Notes: generated by a model from the letters alone, not told the origin. A stretch of 64,000 bases of DNA from Thiorhodococcus sp. (GCA_029257385.1 JARIBS010000024.1:1-64000); one strand, 5' to 3'. Counted from the first letter of the stretch, positions 51,161 to 60,455 are shown. Numbers and translations are program-made.

Positions 51161-54100
51161 TTATGACTCTGGCCGTATTCTAAAAAACACTGTATACAGC
51201 AGCGGCACCACGATCAGGGTGAGCGCGGTAGCAAACGCGAGACCAAACATAATCGTGACCGCCATACTTTTAAAGAAAGGGTCGAACAACAGTGGGGCCA
51301 CCCCCAAAATAGTCGTCAAAGCACCCAAGAATACCGGTCGTGCTCGGCTTACAGATGCATCTAACACGGCAGTTAAACCCGCTTTATCCATCTTTCTTTC
51401 AGCATCGGCTTGGTCAACCAAGACGATAGAGTTTTTGACCAGCATACCAATCAGGCTCAAGCAGCCCAAGATCGCCATAAACTCGAACGGTACCTGAAAC
51501 AGCACCAGACCTACCGTAACGCCAATAATGGCCAGCGGAGCGGTCAACCAAATGACCAGCGGCTGGCGAAGGGCATTGAACATCACCACGACCGCCAGCA
51601 CCATGGCAGTAAAACCGTAAGGCGCTGAATTGGCTAAGCCTTCGTTTGACTCTTTAGAGTCTTTATATTCGCCATGCCATTCCAACCGATAACCTGGCGG
51701 TAAAGGTATGGCTTCTATTTTCGGTCGCAATCGATCTAACAAAGGTGCAGACTGCTCACCCGGCAGCGGATCTACCTGCGCCTTAATTGTCGGAAAACGA
51801 TCAACACGGCGAATAATAGCATCCACCCACTCGACTTCAACATCTTTTACCAACTGATTCACTGGTAGATAGTTTTCTGACGAAGAGCTGTACACCAATA
51901 CGTTATCAACATTTTCTGCCGATGCCCGCTCGGTATAGGGCGCGCGAGAAATAATGGGAATTAACTCATCCCCTTCCCGATAGATGCCTATACGCTGGCC
52001 GGTAAAAGTGCGGTTTATGGCTTGGCTGATTTGGGTAATATCCAATCCGGCACGACGAGCTGCCACTTCATCGATCAAAGGCCGTAGTACAGGGACTTTT
52101 TGCCGCCAGTCATCCTGTACTGCAATGGCGCCTTCATCTTGCGCCATGATCGCTTTGGCGTCTTCTGCCAATTGGCGCAGCACAACAGGATCCGACCCCA
52201 AAAAAGCGGCTTCTATCTTCTTACCTCCACCTCGGCCAAGCATAAACTTCCATACTTTAATCTCTGCTAAGGGATGGCGTTCTACCAGTTCTTCTTGCAG
52301 ATCAGATACCATGCTGGCTATGCGCTTGGGGTCATTCACATCCACCAACAACTGTCCATAACTACTATTGGGATCTTCAGGGCTATAGGTCAGCATAAAC
52401 CTCAGCCCGCCTTGGCCAATGAAGCTAGTCACATGCTCAACACCGTCTTTGTCTTGTACATACCGACCCATTTCGGCTAACTCAGCCTCTGTTTCGGTAA
52501 TATCTGAGCCTTGAGGTAAATACATGTCGACTACAAACTGTGGCCGCGCCGAATCGGGCATAAAGCCCGGTTTCACCCAACCAAAGCCAATAATGGAACT
52601 GACTAACAGCGTCAGTAAGATACCGCCAGTTAACAAGCGCCGACGTAACGCTCCCTCTAGCAAGCGACGATAACGGGCGAGTATACTAGGCTCTCTGTAT
52701 GTATTTTCATCTCGCACCTTGGCTTTAAGTAGAGTGACACAAAATAACGGTGTAAGTGTCACTGCAAAAAGCCAACTCAACGTCATGGAATACAGGATCA
52801 CCCAAAATAATGAGCCAGCATATTCCCCCATGTCGGTTGGCGACAAACCAATAGCGCTAAATGCCAAAATACCCACCACAGTACCGCCCAGCAAGGGCCA
52901 TTGCGTGTCCTTAACTACGGCCACCGCAGCCGTATCAGCCCGCTCGCCTTTCTGCATGCGTACCAGAATGCCGTCAGTTACCACGATGGCGTTATCGACC
53001 AGCATGCCGAGAGCAATGATTAGGGCACCCAACGAAACGCGCTGCATAGCAATATCGTCTAGCAACATGGCAATTAAAGCGCCAGCTACCGTTAGCAGCA
53101 AAACGGCACCGACTATGATACCGCTGCGCCAGCCCATAAATAGGATCAGCACTAATACCACTATCGCCACCGCCGCCGCCAGGTTAGCCACGAATCCGTC
53201 TACTGCTTCGCGTACCGAGTCGGACTGATAGGACACAACTTGCAGCTCCATCCCTACAGGCCGTTGTGACTCCAGCTCGCTTAGGCGCGCCCGGACCGCA
53301 TCACCCATGGTAACCACGTTTCCGCCCGCCACCTGAGAGATACCGAGTCCAATCGCTGGCTGGCCATCGTATTTCATCAGCGCCCTTGGCGGCTCAACCA
53401 CGGAACGAGTAATAGTGGCCACATCTTTGAGAAAGATAACCTGTTCGCCGTTTTGCGACGCCAGTGAAATATCACTCAACGCCGCTACCGAGTCGGACTG
53501 TCCTTGCGGGCTGAAATGCACCCGCTGGGGGCCAATACGCAAGTCACCGGCATCCGAAATAACGTTCTGTTGTTTGAGTGTTTGGTAGATCTGATCTAAA
53601 GAAATATCCAATTGGGCAGCTTTGGCAGCGGAAATTTCTAAGAAAATCGCTTCCTGCAGCGCTCCCAAAGTGGCTATTCGTGCTACCCCTGGAACCAATA
53701 GTAGCTCTCGCTCCAGATCTTTGATGTAATCCTTGATCTGCTGCAGGCTATAACCGTTACCGGTGACGGCAAAAAACAGTGCATATACATCGCCAAAGTC
53801 ATCGTTCACCACAGAAGGTCCAGCGCCAGGTGGCAACTGGCGCTGGACGTCATTGACTTTGCGCCTAAGCTTATCCCACACCTGTTCGAGTTCAGCCCGG
53901 CTACGGGCAAACTTCATGTCTATTTCAACCTTGACCAGCGAGTCGCCCATGCGCGAGATCGAGGTCACTTCCTTCAACTCTTGCAGTTGTTGTACCGCCC
54001 CTTCAATAACCTCGGTCACCTCTTCAGCCACTTGAGCAGGCAAAGCACCAGGGTAAGGGGTAGAGATCACCGCTTGGCGGATCACAAACTCAGGGTCTTC

Positions 54101-54205
54101 AAAGCGCCCCAATGCTTGATAACTGATATAGCCACCCACTAGCAGCAACACACAAACCAGCCAAGCAATGGTGCGTTTGGACAATGTCTGTTCAGCGATA
54201 TTCAC
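51161..54205 (-). CDS. RND efflux permease
   Basis: The 1014-residue inner-membrane protein has 12 predicted helices and two large periplasmic loops of the AcrB/HAE1 type. Visible family blocks are TIAWLVCVLLLVGGYISYQAL at the start, VVLVLILFMGWRSGIIVG, the helix-4 region VSLGALIIALGMLVDNAIVVTDG with its Asp, and the second-half SLIGMLVKNSIVLVDQADAE. It exports a small molecule by proton antiport. It lies 43 bp after the adaptor gene on the same strand, and no TolC gene is adjacent. Base composition is clearly lower in GC than in the ATPase operon. Confidence 0.93.
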   Translation of the reverse strand: MNIAEQTLSKRTIAWLVCVLLLVGGYISYQALGRFEDPEFVIRQAVISTPYPGALPAQVAEEVTEVIEGAVQQLQELKEVTSISRMGDSLVKVEIDMKFARSRAELEQVWDKLRRKVNDVQRQLPPGAGPSVVNDDFGDVYALFFAVTGNGYSLQQIKDYIKDLERELLLVPGVARIATLGALQEAIFLEISAAKAAQLDISLDQIYQTLKQQNVISDAGDLRIGPQRVHFSPQGQSDSVAALSDISLASQNGEQVIFLKDVATITRSVVEPPRALMKYDGQPAIGLGISQVAGGNVVTMGDAVRARLSELESQRPVGMELQVVSYQSDSVREAVDGFVANLAAAVAIVVLVLILFMGWRSGIIVGAVLLLTVAGALIAMLLDDIAMQRVSLGALIIALGMLVDNAIVVTDGILVRMQKGERADTAAVAVVKDTQWPLLGGTVVGILAFSAIGLSPTDMGEYAGSLFWVILYSMTLSWLFAVTLTPLFCVTLLKAKVRDENTYREPSILARYRRLLEGALRRRLLTGGILLTLLVSSIIGFGWVKPGFMPDSARPQFVVDMYLPQGSDITETEAELAEMGRYVQDKDGVEHVTSFIGQGGLRFMLTYSPEDPNSSYGQLLVDVNDPKRIASMVSDLQEELVERHPLAEIKVWKFMLGRGGGKKIEAAFLGSDPVVLRQLAEDAKAIMAQDEGAIAVQDDWRQKVPVLRPLIDEVAARRAGLDITQISQAINRTFTGQRIGIYREGDELIPIISRAPYTERASAENVDNVLVYSSSSENYLPVNQLVKDVEVEWVDAIIRRVDRFPTIKAQVDPLPGEQSAPLLDRLRPKIEAIPLPPGYRLEWHGEYKDSKESNEGLANSAPYGFTAMVLAVVVMFNALRQPLVIWLTAPLAIIGVTVGLVLFQVPFEFMAILGCLSLIGMLVKNSIVLVDQADAERKMDKAGLTAVLDASVSRARPVFLGALTTILGVAPLLFDPFFKSMAVTIMFGLAFATALTLIVVPLLYTVFFRIRPES

Positions 54206-54248
54206 TATTCACCCTTTTAATCATTTTGCCTACCCATGCGACTCATAA

Positions 54249-55301
54249 TTACAAAGGCCGAACCTGTATGCCTTCACGCAACTGATTGACACCTGCGGTC
54301 ACAATGCGCTCATTACCCTGCAAACCGCTTAACACCACTACATCAGCACCCTGTACATTGCCAAGCGTAACGACCTGCAAACTGACACGAGAGGTTTCTC
54401 TATCGACCAGCCACACATTGGTGTCGCCATTGGCGCTCGATACTATGGCGTTCAGCGGCACCATGACTTGGTGCGGTGCGCCATCGACGCCGTTTTGGCG
54501 GGGCTGCACTTCCACCGACATGCCCGGTAGCACTTTAATAGTGTATCCAGGCTCCAGCGTCAGAACGACCTCGTAGCTTTGAGTTCGGGCGTCTGCCTGA
54601 GTAGAAAAAGACTTAAGGGTCACTGGCAGCGGTTGATTGGGATGATCGGCAAACAATGCATTGCCAGCCAATTGTTTTGGCTCGGTTCGCACCACGCGCT
54701 CTGACACATTGATCACAATTTCCAAATTGCTGGTGTCTTGCAGGCTCACAATGGGCTCCTTGGCCTGCACATTGCTAAAATTTTCTACATGCCGTTTTGC
54801 TACGACACCTGCAAAGGGGGCTGTTAACCGGGTGTCTTCAACGTCCTTTTTAGCCGACAAATAATACGCTCGCGCTACTTCCATAGCGGTATGCTTTTGA
54901 TCCACCTCCGCTTTAGCCACCGCTTGGCTCTGCTTCCAGATCTGTTCCACTCGATTATAATCGGTACGCGCCTTAGCAAATTCAGCCTCGGTTGATGCTA
55001 GCTGAATATCAAAGTTGGCTGAGTCAAGCTGGGCAACCAAGGCGTCTTTTTCAATCAACTGCCCTTCTTGAACTGGCAGCTCTACGACGCGCCCCGGCAG
55101 ATTAAAGGCCAGCTCGGCACGCTGCACTGCCCGCACTCGACCTGGAAAGCGTAGTCCAGAAAGAGCATTCGCGGCTTCCACATCCATTATCTGCGCCGGC
55201 CTCACAACCTCTTTATTCGCCGAAGGTGGCTCTTGTTCTGCACAACCACTTAACACACTCAGCAGTAACAAACCTATTAGTAAACCAATATAGTTATTCA
55301 A
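54249..55301 (-). CDS. RND efflux periplasmic adaptor lipoprotein
   Basis: I set the start at the TTG at 55301, because AGGAG lies 7 bases upstream and a Fur box covers the longer frame that runs to 55367. The product has 350 residues. It has a lipoprotein signal (LNNYIGLLIGLLLLSVLSGC), then the membrane-fusion-protein order: beta-barrel and lipoyl parts (RVVELPVQEGQLIEKDALVAQLDS), a helical hairpin (AEFAKARTDYNRVEQIWKQ), a second lipoyl half (LTAPFAGVVAKRHVENFSNV) and the membrane-proximal domain. It links the permease to an outer-membrane channel. Iron control is likely. Confidence 0.88.
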   Translation of the reverse strand: MNNYIGLLIGLLLLSVLSGCAEQEPPSANKEVVRPAQIMDVEAANALSGLRFPGRVRAVQRAELAFNLPGRVVELPVQEGQLIEKDALVAQLDSANFDIQLASTEAEFAKARTDYNRVEQIWKQSQAVAKAEVDQKHTAMEVARAYYLSAKKDVEDTRLTAPFAGVVAKRHVENFSNVQAKEPIVSLQDTSNLEIVINVSERVVRTEPKQLAGNALFADHPNQPLPVTLKSFSTQADARTQSYEVVLTLEPGYTIKVLPGMSVEVQPRQNGVDGAPHQVMVPLNAIVSSANGDTNVWLVDRETSRVSLQVVTLGNVQGADVVVLSGLQGNERIVTAGVNQLREGIQVRPL

Positions 55302-55321
55302 CCCTATGCTCCTGCTAACCC

Positions 55322-55340
55322 AATAAATAGTATCATTATC
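55322..55340 (-). promoter_or_regulatory. Fur box upstream of the RND operon
   Basis: On the minus strand GATAATGATACTATTTATT matches the 19-bp Fur consensus at 15 positions, with the first ten exact. It lies 20 bp before the chosen start codon. Fur with iron should repress the adaptor-permease pair here, so the pump would be made when iron is low. Confidence 0.8.
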
Positions 55341-55483
55341 ATTGGCGCGACATGCTTCACCACGCAATTTATGTTAGTGCAATATAACAGTGTCGGTTAA
55401 TTCTTGGCTTTCGAGCGATTCGAATCTAAATACTCGCGTAGAGAGGGTACCAGACGGAGCCAAGCAACTCGGAACGAATTTCG

Positions 55484-55576
55484 GGTAGTGCCCTTTTCTG
55501 CATGACGGCGCGACAATTTAAATCTATCTAATCAATGCTTTAAGCCAGAAGTCATCATATAGATCGGGGCACTACC
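55484..55576. mobile_element. 93-bp MITE-like element, related ends to 41691-41785
   Basis: The ends GGTAGTGCCC and GGGCACTACC form a 10-bp perfect terminal repeat identical to the ends of the element at 41691. The inner sequence is mostly different, with a short shared ATCAATGCT. No 8-bp target duplication is seen at the flanks, so this copy may have lost one side or rearranged. It lies in the gap between the RND and BCCT genes. Confidence 0.6.
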
Positions 55577-55716
55577 AGATAGTCTGCTAAAGCCCCTATG
55601 CCAGCCGACGATGACTAGCAGTCTACGCGCTATTTGCGGCGCGCTTGGTGTGGCGACTATGGCAGGACATTGCGTTGGGGGTCAACTCAAGCACTGGCAT
55701 GGCGCTCAGAGACAGA

Positions 55717-55761
55717 TCGCATGTCACATCGGAGCCTGATCGGTGCAGATGTGACATGCGA
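55717..55761. repeat. 14-bp perfect inverted repeat
   Basis: TCGCATGTCACATC and its complement GATGTGACATGCGA flank a 17-base middle. It lies about 110 bp beyond the BCCT stop on the minus strand. There is no T run. It could be an operator, a transcript end, or a mobile-element end. The rest of the gap 55577-55870 holds no gene that I can support. Confidence 0.7.
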
Positions 55762-55870
55762 GCAAGTGGCCCATACTCAATGCGCGGGCTAATTGCGGAT
55801 GGCAAACACTAGAGCAGGAAGGAAGTGGGTAGTAGCGCCATGGGTGTGCATGACGCATGACCGCAAAGCG

Positions 55871-57508
55871 CTATCTGGACTGCATAGCCGACGCTGGCAC
55901 ACTAGCGTCGGAAGTCACCTCCAGCTTTTGTGCCCGCGCCATGGCAAAGGCGGCCTGCGGACCGGTCCACAGCGATGGCAGAATAATCAGCGACACCGGA
56001 ATGGCTGTCAGCACGATAAACTGTTGCAATACACCAATCTGCCCTGCCCCCATATAGAGCAGAATGCCCGCCATAGCAGCCATAGCACCACCCCAGAATG
56101 CGCGAATGGCATAATGCGGCTCGTCGTGGCCCGCGCCTACGGTGGCAATGGCGTAGCTCATGGAATCACCAGTAGTGGCCACAAAAACGGTGGTCAGCAA
56201 CAGCACCGCGGCGGCCATGATGGTGCCGCCGGGTAAATTCTTGGCAACGGTCAGTGTGGCTTGGTCAAAGGCAAAGCCGTTCAGTGCCTCGGTCAGATCA
56301 AACACGCCGGTCAACTGATAGTAAACACCAGAACCACCTAGCAGAGTAAACCAGATGGTGGTTGCAATCGGCGCCATGACCGACACCGCCAGAATGGTCT
56401 GGCGAATGGTGCGGCCACGGGAAATACGCGCCACAAAAATCGACATCAGCGGCGTGTAGCCGATAAACCAGGCAAAGAAGAACACCGTCCACCACTTCAT
56501 CCACCATGCCGGTGCGGTTTCACTGGTCATGGTCGCCATGGCGAAGAACGATGAAATGTACTCGCCCATGGACGCGACGTAGGTATTGATCAGAAACAGT
56601 GTCGGGCCAAACAAGAAAATAACTGCGCCAATCGCTAGTGCCAGAAACACGTTGAACCGGCTGAGCAACTGAATACCTCGATGGATGCCGCTGACTGCTG
56701 AGGCCATGTATACGACGGCCAGCAAACCCAGAATCGTCAGTTGAGTGCTGAATTCATCGGCTATGCCGAATACATCATGCAGACCAAAACTCATTTGCTT
56801 CGCTAGAAAGCCGATGGGTCCTACAGTGCCGGCAACAACGGCAATCACACACACGGCATCTACGACACCGCCCAGCCAGGTGCGCATGACCCGCTCACCA
56901 AACAGCGGGTATAGCAAAGTGCGTGGCTGCAGGGGTTTACCCTGAACATAGTGCGCATGGGCCAGCACCATGGCGGTCAGTGACCCAAGTACACTCCAGG
57001 CTAGAAAGCCCCAGTGCATGAACGACTGCGCCATGGCGGGCGCTACGGCCTGAGCCGTACTTGCTTCGGTACTGAACGCCGGGGGCGTTACCACGAAGTG
57101 ATAAATTGGCTCACCGGCGGCAAAGAACACGCCGCCGCCCGCCAGCAGCGTACACATAATCATCGACAGCCAGCGAAATGTGCTGATTTCGGGGTGTTTC
57201 AGGCCACCTAAGCGCGCAGCGCCAGCGTGGCTTAAAGCCACACCCATGGCAATAAAAAACGTGAGTAGCAGCAGCAGTTGGAAAAACGTGCCCAAATATT
57301 TGGCGGTCCAGCTAAAGCCCTGGTCGATCACGGATGCCAGACTGGCTGAGTCGAAAAGCGACCAGCCCACGAACAGGACAATAAAGCCAATGGTCAAAAC
57401 TAGAACAACCGGATCACCAAAACGGTGGTTACCAACGAGGGCAGAGTGAGAAGAATCAGAGGCGGGGGAAGGTGTGTTATCGATACTACTTTCACTGAGT
57501 GAAGACAT
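55871..57508 (-). CDS. BCCT-family betaine/carnitine/choline-type transporter
   Basis: The 545-residue protein has a polar Ser-rich N-terminus (about 30 residues), then 12 predicted membrane helices. Family blocks are GGGVFFAAGEPIYHF, MQSFMHWGFLAWSV-like PAMAQSFMHWGFLAW, and the aromatic signature MKWWTVFFFAWFIGYTPLMSIFVARISRGRTIR. BCCT carriers take up trimethylammonium compounds with Na+ or H+. The C-terminus is short, without the long osmosensing tail of BetP. It lies in the lower-GC block with the RND genes. Osmoprotectant uptake is the likely use; the substrate is not certain. Confidence 0.92.
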   Translation of the reverse strand: MSSLSESSIDNTPSPASDSSHSALVGNHRFGDPVVLVLTIGFIVLFVGWSLFDSASLASVIDQGFSWTAKYLGTFFQLLLLLTFFIAMGVALSHAGAARLGGLKHPEISTFRWLSMIMCTLLAGGGVFFAAGEPIYHFVVTPPAFSTEASTAQAVAPAMAQSFMHWGFLAWSVLGSLTAMVLAHAHYVQGKPLQPRTLLYPLFGERVMRTWLGGVVDAVCVIAVVAGTVGPIGFLAKQMSFGLHDVFGIADEFSTQLTILGLLAVVYMASAVSGIHRGIQLLSRFNVFLALAIGAVIFLFGPTLFLINTYVASMGEYISSFFAMATMTSETAPAWWMKWWTVFFFAWFIGYTPLMSIFVARISRGRTIRQTILAVSVMAPIATTIWFTLLGGSGVYYQLTGVFDLTEALNGFAFDQATLTVAKNLPGGTIMAAAVLLLTTVFVATTGDSMSYAIATVGAGHDEPHYAIRAFWGGAMAAMAGILLYMGAGQIGVLQQFIVLTAIPVSLIILPSLWTGPQAAFAMARAQKLEVTSDASVPASAMQSR

Positions 57509-57652
57509 GTATAGACCAGTTTATAGACTAGTTCCAAAAATTGGCGTTTTACACTACACACCTATTTTTAGATTATCCAGGCTTTTTGAGCGTATTTGCG
57601 TTTAATGCCCTGCATCAGCGAGCGGGGTCCACTGAGCGGCAGCGGACACATC

Positions 57653-57745
57653 GCGCCGCTTCAGGCGTTCAATGACTGGCAGGCGAAATGGCCCAGACTG
57701 TTCAAAAAACAGGTATCCAATCTTACGGATTTTGATAATTATTAA
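57653..57745 (+). pseudogene. C-terminal remnant of an integrase-core transposase
   Basis: Read on the plus strand, the last 30 codons give APLQAFNDWQAKWPRLFKK and NLTDFDNY before TAA. This is the tail pattern of integrase-core (IS481/IS3-like) transposases, where a PLQAL-DW-x-P-LF block precedes a NxTGxD end. Nothing of the catalytic core is visible upstream. It overlaps the folB stop by a few bases and marks the edge of the lower-GC block. Confidence 0.55.
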
Positions 57746-58101
57746 CGCTCGCCTCGTTCGATGATCACACCTACACTGGTGGTCCCGTTGACGGCGCCGA
57801 TTTTGTTCAGTGTCAACCGCACCCAGCGCACGCCGAACTCCTGGCGGATGACTTCTGCACAACGCTCAGCGAGAGTTTCCACCAGTTGAAATTGGCTCTC
57901 TTGGACAAAGCTGACCAACCTTTCCGAGACCGCTTTGTAGTCCACTGCGTCGGCTATCGTGTCGGATGCGGCCGCACGCTGCACATCGGTACTCATTTCT
58001 ATATCAAGCACCACGGTCTGTCGGGTCTTGCGCTCCCAGTCATAGATGCCGATCACGGTATCGATCCTGAGATCACGTAAAAACACAATATCCATCAGCA
58101 T
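57742..58101 (-). CDS. folB: Dihydroneopterin aldolase
   Basis: The 119-residue protein has the FolB fold. It starts MDIVFLRDLRIDTVIGIYDWERKTRQ, which carries the conserved IGxYxWE segment, and then has DAVDYKAVSERL. The active-site region LVETLAERCAEVI contains the conserved Glu, and the C-terminal Lys is in LTLNKIGAV. It converts dihydroneopterin in folate synthesis. Met3 (58095) is an alternative start. Confidence 0.92.
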   Translation of the reverse strand: MLMDIVFLRDLRIDTVIGIYDWERKTRQTVVLDIEMSTDVQRAAASDTIADAVDYKAVSERLVSFVQESQFQLVETLAERCAEVIRQEFGVRWVRLTLNKIGAVNGTTSVGVIIERGER

Positions 58102-58176
58102 TCTCTATTTCCGGCGCGATAGTGCTCCATGATAAAGCAGCCGTGCCGGACAACACAGGTCAACACGCCCTAACGC

Positions 58177-59262
58177 CTAAATATCTGCGTAGAGACGGCC
58201 AGGGTTGAGAATGCCCTGAGGATCGAAAGACGCTTTCACCTGCCGATGCAATCGCATCAATCCATCCGGCAGCGGATGGAAGATTTCACCGGTGCGATCC
58301 CCGCCACGAAACAGCGTCGCATGCCCTCCAGCTCTGGCGGCCTCAGTGCGAATATGCTCCGACTGCGCATCGCTGCGCAGCCAGCGTTGCCCGCCGCTCC
58401 ACTCGATTAACCAGTGGCCATCCAGCGCCAGCGGCGGAGTCGCTGAGGGCACCGACAGCCGCCACAGCGGCTGCGTACCGGCGAAAAAGGCGTGGCGCTG
58501 ATCGCGCACCTGATCGCGCCAGAAGACATCGGCATCCGTCTCATCGACCAGCTCGCCGCCGATGCGCTCCAGCGCCTCGGCCACGCCCTGCACGGCCCCG
58601 GACAGCCGCACCCACAGCCGCTGCCCATCGCAGCAGGTTGCTGACACCGGCAATGGCGTCGCCGCCCATTGATTCATGCGTATCAGGGCATCTTCGAGCG
58701 CGCACTCCAGCACCAACGTCTGGGTCGCTGCCGGGAGCGGCAGCACCTTGACGCTGATATCGAGCAGGATACCGAGCGTTCCCATAGCGCCGACCATAAG
58801 CCGCGAGACATCATAACCGGCGACGTTCTTCATGACCTCGCCGCCGAAGCGCAGCACCTCCGCGCGTCCAGTCAGTACGCGCGCGCCCAACACCAGATCC
58901 CTGGCCGATCCCCAATAGGGCCGTGCCGGACCCGAAAGTCCGGCGGCGATCGCACCCCCCAAGGTCGCGCCAGATCCATCCTCGGAGGAGGCGAAGCGCG
59001 GCGGCTCGAAGGACAGCATCTGGCCCTGCCCGGCCAGCGCGGATTCGATCTCGCTGAGTGGCGTTCCGCATCGAGCGGTCAACACCAGCTCGGTGGGTTG
59101 GTAGCTGAGGATGCCGGTATGCCCGGACAGCGCGAGCGGCTCTGCCTGTACGGCACGGCCGAGAAAGGATTTGGTGCCATTGCCCACCAGCGCCAGCGGC
59201 GTCGCCTCGGCGATTGCGGCTTGGAGGCGCGCTTGCAGATCAGTCGTCAGGTCTTTGTCCAC
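58177..59262 (-). CDS. glcE: Glycolate oxidase FAD-binding subunit
   Basis: The product has 361 residues from a GTG at 59262 with GAGG 9 bases upstream; the frame is open to 59352 but that part overlaps the ruvA end. The FAD-binding PCMH domain shows LALVGNGTKSFLG, the LSYQPTELVLTARCGTPLSEIE block, and GATLGGAIAAGLSGPARPYWGSARDLVLG. GlcE works with GlcD and GlcF to oxidise glycolate to glyoxylate. glcF is 14 kb away on the same strand and glcD is not in the window. Confidence 0.9.
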   Translation of the reverse strand: MDKDLTTDLQARLQAAIAEATPLALVGNGTKSFLGRAVQAEPLALSGHTGILSYQPTELVLTARCGTPLSEIESALAGQGQMLSFEPPRFASSEDGSGATLGGAIAAGLSGPARPYWGSARDLVLGARVLTGRAEVLRFGGEVMKNVAGYDVSRLMVGAMGTLGILLDISVKVLPLPAATQTLVLECALEDALIRMNQWAATPLPVSATCCDGQRLWVRLSGAVQGVAEALERIGGELVDETDADVFWRDQVRDQRHAFFAGTQPLWRLSVPSATPPLALDGHWLIEWSGGQRWLRSDAQSEHIRTEAARAGGHATLFRGGDRTGEIFHPLPDGLMRLHRQVKASFDPQGILNPGRLYADI

Positions 59263-59312
59263 GCAGTCGACCTCAATGGAGAAAATAGAGTTTAGGACTG
59301 CAAGCGCATGTG

Positions 59313-59903
59313 TCAGAGCGCGCGCAGCGCGGCACGGATGATCTCCTCGCACGTTTTGGCGCCGTCGTCTACCGCTCGCGCCATGCGGCTGGCGTCAGGC
59401 GGACGGTAGCCGAGCGCCACCAACGCACTCACGGCATCCGCCAGCGCCTGGTCATGTGTATCAAGCGGAGCCCTAGCGCTCACGGCACTCATTGCGCCCA
59501 AACCCTCAATGCGGTCGCGCATCTCGATCAGGAGTCGCTGCGCGGTCTTCTTGCCGATCCCTGGGACACGCATCAGGGCGCCGTAATCTTCTTGCTCAAT
59601 GCACTGACTGAAGCCTGCCGCATCCATGCAAGAGAGGATGGCCAGCGCCATACGCGCACCGACGCCCGAGACCTTGAGCAAGGCGCGAAAGAGCGCTCGA
59701 TCCTGCTCGCGGGTAAAGCCGTAGAGCACCTGAGCGTCCTCGCGCACGGCCAGATGGGTCACGAGGGTCACAGTCTCACCGAGCGCTGGCAGGTCGTCGA
59801 AGGTCGACATCGGCGCCTCGACCTCATAGCCGACACCGCCCACGTCGAGCAAGAGCTGCGGGGGATGCTTGGAGAGGAGCTGACCGCGCAGTCGCCCGAT
59901 CAT
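59313..59903 (-). CDS. ruvA: Holliday junction branch-migration protein RuvA
   Basis: The product has 196 residues from the ATG at 59903, which overlaps the ruvC stop by four bases. The OB-fold start is MIGRLRGQLLSKHPPQLLLDVGGVGYEVE. Two helix-hairpin-helix motifs follow (LLKVSGVGARMALAILS, LMRVPGIGKKTAQRLLIEM), and the C-terminal domain III (ADAVSALVALGYRPPDASRM) contacts RuvB. The ruvB gene, usually next, is replaced here by glcE. Confidence 0.96.
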   Translation of the reverse strand: MIGRLRGQLLSKHPPQLLLDVGGVGYEVEAPMSTFDDLPALGETVTLVTHLAVREDAQVLYGFTREQDRALFRALLKVSGVGARMALAILSCMDAAGFSQCIEQEDYGALMRVPGIGKKTAQRLLIEMRDRIEGLGAMSAVSARAPLDTHDQALADAVSALVALGYRPPDASRMARAVDDGAKTCEEIIRAALRAL

Positions 59904-60424
59904 GGTCGCCAATCTCGCCAAGAGGCCGCGGCCCGCTTGCGCGCCGGGATGCCCATCGAATGGGCGTGACAGATGGCGATCGCCAGCGCATCGGCCTCGT
60001 CCTCGCCTGGGGTCTCGGTCAACGCGAGCAGAATTCTGACCATGTGCTGCACCTGTGACTTCTCCGCCCCGCCGCTGCCGACAACGGCGAGCTTGACCGA
60101 TTTGGGGCTGTATTCGTGCACCGTCAGTCCCCCCTTGATCCCGGCACAGAGCACCGCGCCGCGCGCCTGACCGATCTTGAGCGCTGCGGTCGGGTCGCGC
60201 GCGAAGATAAGCTGCTCGACGGCCATTTCATGCGGTTGATACTCGGCGACAATGGCAGCGACCCGATCGAAGATGATCCCGAGCCGGTCGGGCCAGGGCT
60301 GTTCGCCGACCCGGATGCAGCCGCTGTCGAGCCTCAGACTGCGGTGACCATCGGTGTCGATAACCGCAAATCCGGTGATACGCGACCCGGGATCGATGCC
60401 AAGAATGCGATGAGGCAATGTCAT
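59900..60424 (-). CDS. ruvC: Holliday junction resolvase RuvC
   Basis: The 174-residue RNase-H-fold nuclease has its acidic catalytic residues in ILGIDPGSRITGFAV (first Asp), MAVEQLIF (Glu) and GEDEADALAIAICH (two Asp). It resolves Holliday junctions with RuvA and RuvB. It lies between yebC (31 bp upstream) and ruvA (4-base overlap), the usual gammaproteobacterial order. Confidence 0.96.
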   Translation of the reverse strand: MTLPHRILGIDPGSRITGFAVIDTDGHRSLRLDSGCIRVGEQPWPDRLGIIFDRVAAIVAEYQPHEMAVEQLIFARDPTAALKIGQARGAVLCAGIKGGLTVHEYSPKSVKLAVVGSGGAEKSQVQHMVRILLALTETPGEDEADALAIAICHAHSMGIPARKRAAASWRDWRP

Positions 60425-60455
60425 CGATCAGGCGCACATCGAATGGAGATGGCGC

